Assembly (NCBI GenBank): GCA_021229015.1
Contig: CM037787.1
Coordinates: 40,061,037-40,125,036, forward strand
Source: Solen grandis
Taxonomy: Eukaryota; Mollusca; Bivalvia; Adapedonta; Solenidae
DNA: 64,000 nucleotides
Reading direction: 5' to 3'
The notes under the pieces were generated by a model that worked only from the letters and a program-made list of their open reading frames with translations, ran no database searches and was not told the DNA's origin. This document shows, one piece after another, positions 52,001 to 58,300 of this stretch. Numbering within the stretch: position 1 is the stretch's first letter; every line of letters starts with the position of its first letter. The translations under genes were made by a program, and so were the position numbers.

Positions 52001-54807
52001 TTCCATTAGATTGTGTTTTGACATTTCAGCTTGCACATGGACATGGTTACCATTCTATGTCCTCATGCACAAGTATTTTGTATTTGTATATCAAATTCTA
52101 CACCCATATAACATGCAGGTGGGATGCAGGGCAAATAATCTTCTTTATGCCCCCGCTTTGATAGATCGGGGATGGGGGGATGGATATTGTTTTGGTCTGT
52201 CTGTCCATCACAAAACTTTAACCTTGACCATAACACGGAAGTCCTTCCACCTACAGCCTCCAAACTTCACAGGTGCATGCACCTTGATAAGCTCTACCTG
52301 CCAGGTGACCTTAACCTTCAAATGACCACAAGGTCTAAGGCCCCCCCCCCGAATGGGGGCATGGCATTCGTTTGAACGTAGTACTTGTTTCTTTCTTTTA
52401 TATAGCGATTATTATCTGATTGTCGTGGCCAAATGTTTAGACCTTGCAGTCAAGAATAACCCAAGAGTTGGGCCCTTTCATTTTTGCTGAAGAGACAGCA
52501 TTGGAAGAAACAAAAGTTTGATACAAGGGAGCCTGGTGTGATACCCTAGTTTTTATTACGAATAGACTCTTTGGTTCTTTTACATGCCTGCCACCTTGTG
52601 TACAGCACTGATACACGGGAGACAAGTTCCTGGGTAGAAGCAGTACTGATTACTCCGAGTTCCTATAGCAACTCCATTTTGCTAAGTACCATGCAAGGGT
52701 GCATCTGGTACCAATTTTATATGTCTTGGTTTGAAGTGTTCACAGGAGGAAAGTGCCCCATCTAGGTTTTGAACCCCAGACCTCCTGAGTGAAAACCGGA
52801 CACTCTAACACTGAGCTATTGTGCCAGTATTACAATCTCCATTAGTGATAGTTCTAGTTTTGGCTGCTGTGATCAAAATTTGCATATGCCTTAAGAACGG
52901 AGATTTGTAATAATTTCATTGCCAATTCATATATGTGTTAAATTGTATTCAATGTATCAGTGAAAAGATTGAATGTAATGCATGTGAAAATCTTTTAAAC
53001 TTGTGGATGTTCTTAAAAAGTTCATTTTTGATGGGGGACTCTGTAGAAGAGTGCTTAACACAGTAGTAAAATGTCTTGCTTTTATCTTACAGTTTCTGAG
53101 GGCCTGTTCAGACATGGGGTTTCCCCCATCCAGTTTCCACCTAATGGTCAGTCCTTACCACCTAAAAGCTGTAATTAAGGAATGACCTATGGATCAGTAT
53201 GAAACCAAATCAGCCTGTGGGTGACTTACAGGCTGATCAGGTTTGAACTGGTTGCTACTCCTCAGTACCATGGTGATGAGGAGGGAACGCTGTTAAACCT
53301 GTTCAGAGTGAATACTGATTTTAGTCTGGGTCAAATTCCACCAACAATTCTTAGCACTAGGTAATACATAAATACTTAAAGGCAAATTGCTTGATTCTTA
53401 TTTCTCTAATAAAAATACCCAAATACAGTCGAACCTCGTTAAACCGGAGTCCTTGAGACCAAGCTGAAAACTTCGAAATAAAAACTATTTGGATAAAAAA
53501 TCCGATGGAAATTTTGGTTTGTGCGCGTGCATGTCTGTGTTTTCATTACTGGTGCATTTCATGGAAATCGTTATGCCATTAAAACCACTTATTAGGTGTT
53601 CTTATATACTATTTGCAAGTTATGAAAAATAGTAAAACTATTTAATGCTTCTGATTAACATAAAAGTTCAAACCGGTCAAGATAGTGACGTATGCAGTAT
53701 CTGCTGGTTCAGGTGGCGTCACATGTCGGTGACGAACGCGATGATATGGAATGTACTCAAGATCTGACACCTGGGTTTATCAGCTGACACGTGCATATTA
53801 TGCTACCTGTCCGACATCGATTAGCAATAATCAACATTCGGATATGTTGACCAACCTAATCTTGAAAAGAGTGTGAAAAATTTTCCTAGCCATCACGCCG
53901 CAAAATAGACATAGTTACTACCCAGAAACGATTGATGATAATTAGTTCACCAAAATTTATGAAAACTGACTTCAAAATAAAAATTGAAAATTATGCATGA
54001 ATTGCGATCTCGGGAAGGGGAATTTTACTTCAAAATAGTTAAAAAATCGAAATTTGAATAAAACATTTTATTTTTAGTTAAAATAAGTGGGTAAAAATCG
54101 GGACCGAAGTTAAACTTAGAAATGGCAATGCATTTGGTTTAATGATGTTTGGTTTGGCGAGGTTCTACTGTATTTCAGTTCACTTCAGGTTAGTCATATG
54201 CTTGAATATTTTAAAAACTAGGAAGGGTGGAATGTGTATCTACCTAGTTTAAGAATTTAAGTATTACTAAATAATAAGTATTGTTGGTGAAATTCAAGCC
54301 TGATCTAAATTTTCTATGGTGCATCATGGTGTAAAATGAAGCAATCAAGGGGTTTATGTACAGGCTTGCCATTGAGACTGATAAAGACATACTGAGAAAT
54401 CATTGATTATCACAGGACAATCATTTTCGTTAATTTCATGGAGGGTTTTATCCACTTATATTAATCCCCATGAAAACTTGAAACGATGAATAAATGTAAC
54501 AATGAAATTCTTTTAAGCACTGATTAATTAATGAAATTTAATGATTTTACAGTATGTCCTGGAGATTGAGACAGGCAGTTTGTGACTTCAGATTCAAAGA
54601 AAGTACAATCACATGCCAATTCAAAATCTGAGAATCTATTGTTTGAATAATTTGTCTTTTTTTCAACTCAGTGAATGAACTTGATTTTGTTTGTAAAGCT
54701 ATGTTTATTTTCTGTTTTCAGGGCTAGATGTGCGTCAGAACGGAGACCTGCCTGCCAACTATGTTCAGAAGAAGTTCAGTGTGAACCTGGGCACACCAAG
54801 ATCTTAG
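27941..54807 (+). CDS. CCNB1IP1 (HEI10): HEI10/CCNB1IP1 meiotic RING protein (11 coding exons)
   Basis: Coding exons: 27941-28010, 28794-28805, 29034-29093, 30865-30935, 32211-32285, 32675-32789, 49626-49646, 50368-50459, 50927-51053, 53093-53146 and 54722-54807; total 783 nt, 260 aa (human about 277). All junctions are GT-AG and in phase. Residues 1-48 form the N-terminal RING (C8, C13, C26, H28, C31, C45, C48). Then come SAKFEIVRNNLLPSEQYKS, MILAGLKPDV and SRALSFWMYQ, close to the human protein, a coiled coil (about 96-187, including SDKLMERNRQHQKLQ) and a low-complexity tail. Family knowledge: HEI10 is a SUMO/ubiquitin-ligase-type factor that marks crossover sites on the synaptonemal complex; human CCNB1IP1 also binds cyclin B1. 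Exon 2 is the least certain join. Intron 6 (16.8 kb) contains an antisense gene. Confidence 0.93.
28794..28805 (+). CDS. CCNB1IP1 (HEI10): HEI10 exon 2: candidate 12-nt micro-exon
   Basis: AG, then GGGCTTGTTCAC, then GTATCT. With phase 1 on both sides it supplies the residues R-A-C-S and the first base of H, restoring the conserved ACSH(V/I)FCD segment at the same length as human. Without it the RING lacks a cysteine and the frame breaks. The acceptor tract is T-rich but ends in seven A, so the exact boundary is less sure. Confidence 0.55.
29034..29093 (+). CDS. CCNB1IP1 (HEI10): HEI10 exon 3 (RING second half)
   Basis: It encodes VFCDEDGTREFNKSTTCPA and ends one base into a cysteine codon before GTAAGT. 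The pattern F-C-D-x-x-G...C-P-A-C matches the C-terminal half of the HEI10 RING. Confidence 0.9.
29174..29252 (+). mobile_element. TTAA palindromic MITE, truncated copy 1a
   Basis: It starts TTAACCCTTTCCCTCATAG and stops at the middle of the element's central palindrome, where a SINE-tail segment also present at 35145 takes over (29253-29332). Confidence 0.9.
29333..29574 (+). mobile_element. TTAA palindromic MITE, full copy 1b
   Basis: Full element of about 240 bp bounded by TTAA at both ends, with termini CCCTTTCCCTCATA and TATGAGGGAAAGGG. Its interior has a palindrome of about 66 bp centred on GCGAGTAACTCGC. TTAA duplications and CCC..GGG ends are features of piggyBac-type elements; there is no ORF. 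Confidence 0.92.
30121..30177. repeat. C-rich/A-rich low-complexity run
   Basis: A CCCCCC tract is followed by A10 and a CAA-rich stretch, like that near 25670 and 45490. Confidence 0.6.
30221..30495. mobile_element. SINE-like element (family B), copy in HEI10 intron 3
   Basis: It shares TTTGGTTTAA, TGACAGTATTTCAGTCATTT and GCATGATACCACACCCAGTC with copies at 12201 and 30987, and ends with a degenerate tRNA-like GGATTGAACCCACAACCTCC segment. Confidence 0.7.
30865..30935 (+). CDS. CCNB1IP1 (HEI10): HEI10 exon 4
   Basis: It completes the split cysteine codon, then encodes DTNLSAKFEIVR and LLPSEQYKS, aligned with human residues after the RING. Donor GTAAGT, phase 0. Confidence 0.93.
30987..31304. 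mobile_element. SINE-like element (family B), most complete copy
   Basis: The 318-bp copy runs from TTGTTTGGTTTAAGG to a tRNA-like end with GATTGAACCCTTGACCTCC and ACTCTAACAACTTGACCAC, resembling complementary B and A boxes. Confidence 0.7.
31568..31764. mobile_element. 200-bp MITE with TTAAGGTAATCC termini, second copy
   Basis: The ends TTAAGGTAATCC and GGATTACCTTAA are perfect inverted repeats. The body aligns with the 20737 copy throughout. Confidence 0.75.
32211..32285 (+). CDS. CCNB1IP1 (HEI10): HEI10 exon 5
   Basis: Twenty-five whole codons, beginning MILAGLKPDV and ending ALSFWMYQ, one of the best conserved parts of the family. Both splice sites are consensus. Confidence 0.95.
32675..32789 (+). 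CDS. CCNB1IP1 (HEI10): HEI10 exon 6 (coiled-coil start)
   Basis: Acceptor CTGATCAG; encodes SHQEKTYQEYMATKAKE and on to NTELT, matching the human HQERLYQEYNFSKAE..VELT region. It ends one base into the next codon before GTATCC, a mediocre donor at the start of the 16.8-kb intron. Confidence 0.9.
33350..33702 (-). CDS. Nested gene, exon 4 (second HTH, stop)
   Basis: Acceptor CCAACTTCCACTAG completes the glycine codon of FGIDRTTVTKLLKR, so the first helix-turn-helix is split across the intron exactly in phase. The CENP-B-type second domain and the stop codon follow. Confidence 0.85.
33350..40448 (-). CDS. CENP-B/pogo-type double helix-turn-helix protein, no transposase domain
   Basis: Minus-strand coding exons 40448-40440, 35082-34906, 34226-34082 and 33702-33350 total 684 nt, 227 aa; all junctions are GT-AG (phases 0, 0, 1). 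An acidic N terminus (KSEEEDEDIKPF) is followed by an N-terminal CENP-B/pogo-like helix-turn-helix (about residues 79-125: EEMKRQIIAFH, QGEIADIFGIDRTTVTKLL) and a second, CENP-B-type domain (about 147-206: ELEDMMYRWI, QDWLNDFKIRFRLS). A stop follows soon after. Pogo transposases and TIGD/jerky proteins normally continue into a DDE domain, absent here, and the multi-exon structure argues for a domesticated host gene. A donor-like CCAG|GTAGAC at 33400 could lead to another 3' exon, not found. The role is unknown; a nuclear DNA-binding function is inferred. Confidence 0.75.
34082..34226 (-). CDS. Nested gene, exon 3 (first HTH)
   Basis: Acceptor TACTTTTTGCAG; encodes SPRKPRVRVTEEMKRQ through GEIADIF and the first base of a glycine codon before GTAAGC. 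Confidence 0.82.
34906..35082 (-). CDS. Nested gene, exon 2 (acidic region)
   Basis: Acceptor CTCTACCCCAG; 59 whole codons beginning DVKSEEEDED; donor GTAGTA. No ATG occurs at its start, so an upstream exon is needed. Confidence 0.7.
35145..35392 (-). mobile_element. tRNA-headed SINE
   Basis: On the minus strand the head has a canonical A box (TAGCTCAGTCAGTAGAGC, 35382-35365) and B box (GGTTCGAGTCC, 35338-35328) with a tRNA-like anticodon arm, but the acceptor arms do not pair and loop position 33 is G, so it is not a working tRNA gene. A body of about 150 bp follows; part of its 3' half recurs at 29253-29332. Confidence 0.8.
36470..36711 (+). mobile_element. TTAA palindromic MITE, copy 2
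   Basis: Full copy with TTAA at both ends; one base change in the left terminus (CCCTTTTCC). Confidence 0.92.
37944..38142 (+). mobile_element. TTAA palindromic MITE, copy 3 (internal deletion)
   Basis: Both TTAA-flanked termini are intact, but about 45 bp after the palindrome are missing, including the CTCCTCAGTGGTCTGG block. Confidence 0.9.
38614..38844 (+). mobile_element. TTAA palindromic MITE, copy 4 (ends lost)
   Basis: The body and palindrome are intact, but the left TTAACCC and the right TTAA are missing, suggesting terminal decay or a different insertion history. Confidence 0.9.
40440..40448 (-). CDS. Nested gene, 9-nt first coding segment
   Basis: ATG ATT ATG then GTGAGTTC, a consensus donor, in phase 0 as required by the next exon. 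Upstream on the same strand the frame is open for some 20 codons without another ATG and then hits TAA, so this is the first available start. The assignment depends on the missing evidence of a transcript. Confidence 0.5.
40621..40629. promoter_or_regulatory. TATA-like element upstream of the nested gene
   Basis: CTATAAATAG reads as a strong TATA box on the plus strand and as TATTTATAG on the minus strand, about 170 bp upstream of the nested gene's start codon. Direction is ambiguous and no initiator can be fixed. Confidence 0.3.
40818..40857. repeat. Poly-T tract
   Basis: About 38 T with a single A interruption, possibly the tail of a retroposed sequence on the minus strand. Confidence 0.9.
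41251..42172. repeat. Hairpin-headed modular repeat, 155-157-bp units
   Basis: It opens with a hairpin (TACCCCCCGCACAACGAAG..AAGGGGGGTA), passes through GTCCGTCCG runs, then repeats a module about five times at 155-157 bp spacing (marker TTTTTGTCCGGGCC near 41471, 41627, 41782, 41937, 42093; also TAACTCAAAAAGTATAAAA). Similar sequences are, to my knowledge, frequent in bivalve genomes. No ORF is shared by the modules. Confidence 0.85.
42415..42490. repeat. Short TTTTTCTTGTATTTTGG tandem repeat
   Basis: Four imperfect copies of a 16-18-bp unit. Confidence 0.8.
43170..44200. repeat. Series of diverged, roughly 350-bp tandem repeats with tRNA-like segments
   Basis: The markers TTGGAATTT(G/T)T.CCTGAATTC (43239, 43581, looser near 43961), GACAAACC(G/A)AAGG and CCAGACCAGGA..(T/C)GA recur in the same order. 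Some units carry degenerate B-box and A-box complements (CAAACCCAGGACCCTTGG, GAGAGCTCTACAGACTGA). This looks like an old amplified SINE-derived array. Confidence 0.55.
44283..44488. mobile_element. 206-bp inverted-repeat MITE
   Basis: Terminal inverted repeats of about 55 bp share GTTCAGTATGACAAACC and GCTTACA(A/G)TCAGCTATG. No target duplication is evident and there is no ORF. Confidence 0.7.
44980..45040 (-). repeat. Fragment of the TTAAGGTAATCC MITE
   Basis: It aligns with the reverse complement of the right end of the 20737 copy and then loses similarity. Confidence 0.5.
47740..47960. repeat. Diverged inverted/direct repeat rich in GATAATG
   Basis: GATAATGAAAACGCGATAG on the left has partial complements on the right (CTGTCGCGTTTTCACGGTC), with further ATCATTA repeats. 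It resembles a decayed foldback element. Confidence 0.4.
49198..49436 (+). mobile_element. TTAA palindromic MITE, copy 5 (right end diverged)
   Basis: The left end is TTAAGCCTTTCCCTCATAG. The right terminus is replaced by a sequence resembling the left flank (CTTTGAAAA..GGGAAAGAGTGGT near 49148 and again near 49409), suggesting rearrangement or gene conversion. Confidence 0.88.
49626..49646 (+). CDS. CCNB1IP1 (HEI10): HEI10 exon 7: 21-nt micro-exon
   Basis: AG, 21 nt, then GTAAGT. Entered and left in phase 1, it adds N-L-K-S-Q-L-T between ELT and AAKKENEE, which brings the coiled coil to the human length (ELTSMKGEVTSMKK). Skipping it keeps the frame but deletes one heptad. Confidence 0.82.
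50368..50459 (+). CDS. CCNB1IP1 (HEI10): HEI10 exon 8 (coiled coil)
   Basis: Encodes KKENEETRKKYHEVSDKL and MERNRQHQKLQ, nearly identical to the human SEKLMERNRQYQKLQ segment. Donor GTAAAA, phase 0. Confidence 0.93.
50876..50926 (+). CDS. CCNB1IP1 (HEI10): Alternative in-frame extension of HEI10 exon 9
   Basis: TTTCTTTTCAG followed by TATATGTATGACAGCATG duplicates the acceptor and first six codons of exon 9. The 51-bp interval is open and in frame, so use of this site would insert 17 residues and repeat YMYDSM. Confidence 0.4.
50927..51053 (+). CDS. CCNB1IP1 (HEI10): HEI10 exon 9
   Basis: Acceptor TATTTTTTTACAG; encodes YMYDSMRRKFITMSSFE and a Pro/Ser-rich segment, ending in phase 1 before GTCAGT. 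Human has LYDSLRLRNITIA here. A second acceptor with a copy of the exon start lies 51 bp upstream. Confidence 0.9.
51785..51856. repeat. Inverted repeat (hairpin) in HEI10 intron 9
   Basis: Arms GTAATCTCTACTGAGATCC and the exact complement are separated by about 30 bp. Confidence 0.75.
52145..52376. repeat. Hairpin-headed GTCTGTC repeat, short form
   Basis: It begins ATGCCCCCGCTTTGATAG with a GGGGG complement, continues through GTCTGTCTGTCCATC and ends with CCCCCCCCGAATGGGGGCAT. Architecture matches 41251 and 58301 but with a single module. Confidence 0.6.
52735..52830. repeat. tRNA-like SINE fragment
   Basis: GGTTTTGAACCCCAGACCTCC and ACTCTAACACTGAGCTA resemble complementary B and A boxes of a decayed SINE. 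Confidence 0.45.
53093..53146 (+). CDS. CCNB1IP1 (HEI10): HEI10 exon 10
   Basis: Acceptor TTTTATCTTACAG; encodes SEGLFRHGVSPIQFPPN in the variable tail, phase 1 in and out, donor GTCAGT. Its tail character fits human but residue identity is low. Confidence 0.8.
53170..53330 (+). repeat. Ancient relative of the TTAA palindromic MITE
   Basis: AAACCAAATCAGCCTGTGGG, CAGGCTGATCAGGTTT and GCTACTCCTCAGT align in order with the core of the younger copies, but the palindrome is degraded and the termini are gone. Confidence 0.6.
53325..54305. mobile_element. Inverted-repeat element interrupted by the pogo-like insertion
   Basis: Left TCAAATTCCACCAACAATTC and right TATTGTTGGTGAAATTCAAG are inverted copies, extending with mismatches into TAGGTAATAC / GTATTACTAAA. 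A lone related end occurs at 51634 (CTCGAATTCCACCAACAATA). Confidence 0.55.
53426..54170. mobile_element. 745-bp pogo/Tigger-like non-autonomous element
   Basis: It begins CAGTCGAACCTCGTTAAACC and ends with the complement of CAGTAGAACCTCGCCAAACC, with TA on both sides. The interior has no transposase ORF. It sits inside a larger inverted-repeat element (about 53325-54305). Confidence 0.8.
54722..54807 (+). CDS. CCNB1IP1 (HEI10): HEI10 exon 11 (C terminus, stop)
   Basis: Acceptor TTTTCTGTTTTCAG; encodes GLDVRQNGDLPANYVQKK and SVNLGTPRS, then TAG at 54805. Low-complexity C-terminal tails of this family vary, so identity rests on phase and position. Confidence 0.82.
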
Positions 54808-55829
54808 ATTACTTGTTCTCTTTTTGTTCACTACAACAGATGTACTATATTTATCACACAATCAAAATAAGGCACCTTTATTTGTCACATAGTCTGTATT
54901 AGGTATAAGTTTTACTTCATTTATCAGTCGGTATATGCAATTTATTCATAAGTTATTGCAGTTGGTATAGTTATATTTCAATTATCACACAGTCAGTATA
55001 AGATTATCATACTTTACCACCAAGTCTGTATAGGGCAGCTATACTTTATTTATCACACAGTCATGTGATAATGTCTATATGCATGTAGGGCAATTATGGG
55101 ACAGTTAGATTTACATGTGCTGTATAGGGCAATTTTGAGACTGTATGTAGGAATTTCGAGTGACACAATCTATATATTGCATATTTGTGACCATCTTTAA
55201 AGGGAGCATCAGTGACATACTTAAATAGAAATATGTATAGTCTATATAGAGCAGTCATGTGACATCTTTATACAGTAGATATGTGACAGTCTATATAGCT
55301 AATTTGTGCTGTTGTCTTCACAGAGCTGTTATGCAACAGTCTTTAGAGAGCAATTTTGTTACAATCTATATTTAGAATGCCAAATCTGTGTGTGATGGTT
55401 TATATAGAGCAGTTATGTTACAGGTTATATTGTTGGAAAAAAACAATATAATGATTTCAATTGTTTTTTTAATTGTTTAAAGCTAGCTGAAATATCATCT
55501 TACATTTTACTCAGATTCATAACAGTTAAATTTCTCATATTTCCAAAAGTTGTTGACACTTTGTTATTTGCTTGTTGCATATTTTACTATTATTTTCAAT
55601 GATGAGTTTTGCCAATAATTATATTCTGTATGATAATAATAAATATATCATGACAAAGATTAAAGAAATTAAAAAGGTATATATTCTCCTTCCCACCCCC
55701 ACCAGGTCATTTTCAAAGAAAGATCAATATGATGTTGGTTCATAATGTCTGCATTCAAATTTACTTTTTATGTTTTTACATTATGACCATACAACGTGAA
55801 ATGTCACTGAAATATTGTATACCAATAAA
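54808..55829 (+). other. HEI10 3' untranslated region
   Basis: AT-rich sequence with repeated ACAGTC(A/T)(G/A)TAT-like motifs (SINE-free). Two polyadenylation hexamers occur, AATAAA at 55638 and at 55824; the latter is followed by a GT-rich stretch. Confidence 0.5.
55824..55829 (+). terminator. Candidate HEI10 polyadenylation signal
   Basis: AATAAA with a downstream TTGTTTGG element. An alternative AATAAA lies at 55638-55643. Confidence 0.4.
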
Positions 55830-55886
55830 AACTGGATTGTTTGGAGTCTATCATGACGGATTTTATATTTCATCATTAAGTATGTC

Positions 55887-56126
55887 TTAACCCTTTCCCT
55901 CATAGAGGAAACCATGAAAAGACCTATGCGAACAACATAAAACCAGATCAGCCTGCGAGTAACTCGCAGGCTGATCAGGTTTTATGCTGTTCGCTGCTCC
56001 TCAGTGGTCTGGATATGATGACTTTGTAATTAAAGTTGGTAAGGTTTAACTGGTTTTCTGCAGATCAGGCTTTATGTGATACCTATTGGGTGCGTCAAAA
56101 TGAGTCTATATGAGGGAAAGGGTTAA
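55887..56126 (+). mobile_element. TTAA palindromic MITE, copy 6
   Basis: Full copy with TTAA on both sides, just after the proposed end of HEI10. Confidence 0.92.
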
Positions 56127-57249
56127 AAAGGATATCATCTTCCGATAGCAAGTTTGTAAATAACCACACATGAATAAGAATAATCTGTAACAACAGCACC
56201 TAAGACTGAGCTGGTGCTTGTACCTAAGAAATATGGATCAATATGTTTCCTTCTATCTTTCATATGAGGCTATAATTTTATTGCAGCTTAGTAATTTACC
56301 TGTAACATTTTGACGTAAGAATATGTTCGATCCACTTCTAGTTGTAACGTCATATCAAACTCCTTTGGTTTGGTTCTGGTTGCTAGCACACATAATTCAC
56401 ATACTGACATCATTACTCTCCAAACCAAGTAAAACATGTCACAGAAATCAAATGATAGGCTACTATAAAAAATAAATATTTATAAATAATTGGTCCAAAT
56501 TAGTGACTTTGTTCTGCAAACTAATTGTTTTAAACATTTAGAATGTTACATTTATTTCTCGTCGATTGGGAAACCAGTTCTTACAGCTTGAACTAATTCC
56601 TCTTGACGGTTCTTGGTTTGGACCAGTACTTGGTGCTTTGAAGGTCATGAAAAATCCTTGCCATCGCCAGGATTTGAACCCACAGCCTTTGTATAACTGC
56701 AAAAAAAAGAGGTTTTAAACACAGAACGGACAACAATTAGAACACGGTAGATATGGCGAAATGGATTTTTTTATTATAATGCTTTGGCATTTTATGGATT
56801 TTAACTTGTATAGATATTTACAGATTAGGTAGAAAATGGCACATTCCAATAAAATTGAGTCCATTTATACAAAATATAGAAATCTGTTACTGTACATCTG
56901 TTGTATTTTTGCGGTTGGTATGGCACTTAAATGAGACGACAAGGTAACTGATGCTTCACCATCTTCTTAAAAGTAGCAAGTGATCAGTCTATCAGACTAA
57001 CTAAACAACATCAGCAGAGCATGCACATTCAACTTGTACATATTTATAGTCTGTATCATGTGAGATACAAAACTATATCTTCTTCGTTACATTATGTTAT
57101 TGTAAAATGATACAGCTCAATGTTTTTTTAATTTATGTAAAAAACTGAAAATTGTATCACTTTGAGATTAGATATATTCCATATTCACTCAAAATAAACT
57201 ATTTTTTATTTTATGCCAATTGCTGCCACATACCACATGCAAACCCCTC
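56127..57249. other. Intergenic, no gene seen
   Basis: AT-rich sequence. A tRNA-like SINE remnant (GGATTTGAACCCACAGCC) lies near 56670. Confidence 0.55.
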
Positions 57250-57524
57250 TTAACCCTTTCCCTCATATAGACTCATTTTGACCCTTTCCCTCATATAGAC
57301 TCATTTTGACGCACTCAATAGGTACCACATATATTAAAGCCTGATCTGCAGAAAACCACAGTTAAACCTTACCAAATTTAATTACAAAATCCTCATTTCC
57401 AGACTACTGAGGAGCAGTGAACAGCATAAAACCTGATCAGCCTGCGAGTTACTCGCAGGCTGATCTGGTTTTATGCTGTTCACATAGGTCTTTTCATGGT
57501 ATCCTCTATGAGGGAAAGGGTTAA
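57250..57524 (-). mobile_element. TTAA palindromic MITE, copy 7 (duplicated terminus)
   Basis: Reverse orientation relative to copies 1-6. The end block CCCTTTCCCTCATATAGACT is present twice in tandem before the body, a slippage or nested-end event. Confidence 0.92.
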
Positions 57525-57919
57525 GTAAAAACAGTAATTCCGGCAGATGTAAGACTTTATCAGTCACACTTTGTGATATGGATTTTATCTCACTGATAGA
57601 ACACAGTATTTCATCAGTTAACAATATCTGTATCATTCTTTTAAAAAATCAGGGTCTCTACATATAGAGTATAAAGAGACCCTGTTAAGAGTGACGGCAG
57701 AATAATATCATTTATATATATATATATTTCTGAGTAGAACGCCAATGGATATATTAATAGTTTTAGCTAATCAACAATTTATAGTCAAGACGAAATTACT
57801 TATTCGATGTAAAACTGCAGTGAATTTCGCAACTGCTGCATACTCCGAAAAACCGTGGTCTCCTTTAGAATAACATCAGGCACGAGCCCAATTGAATGCG
57901 ACGTTGGCTTCCTATGCCC

Positions 57920-57979
57920 ACAGGTGTTCGGCTATTCGATTGGTCACTATATCAATATAGTGACCAATCGAACACCTGT
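57920..57979. repeat. 60-bp near-perfect palindrome
   Basis: ACAGGTGTTCG..TCGATTGGTCACTATAT faces its complement with a 2-nt centre; the only flaw is a 4-5-nt insertion (GCTAT) in the left arm. It would extrude a long hairpin. Confidence 0.85.
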
Positions 57980-57996
57980 ACCAGTGCCCACCCACT

Positions 57997-58237
57997 TTAA
58001 CCCTTTCCCTCATATAGACTCATTTTGACGCACTCAGTAGGTACCACATAAACCTGATCTGCAGAAAACCACAGTTAAACCTTACCAAATTTAATTACAA
58101 AATCCTCATTTCCAGACCACTGAGGAGCAGCGAACAGCATAAAACCTGATCAGCCTGCGAGTTACTCGCAGGCTGATCTGGTTTTATGCTGTTCGCATAG
58201 GTCTTTTCATGGTGTCCTCTATGAGGGAAAGGGTTAA
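57997..58237 (-). mobile_element. TTAA palindromic MITE, copy 8
   Basis: Full copy in reverse orientation with TTAA at both ends, 470 bp from copy 7. Confidence 0.92.
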
Positions 58238-58300
58238 ATCATGCCATGTCCGTGAACTCCATACCCACTACAAACAGTTTTTGACGAGTGTGTGTTTTTA

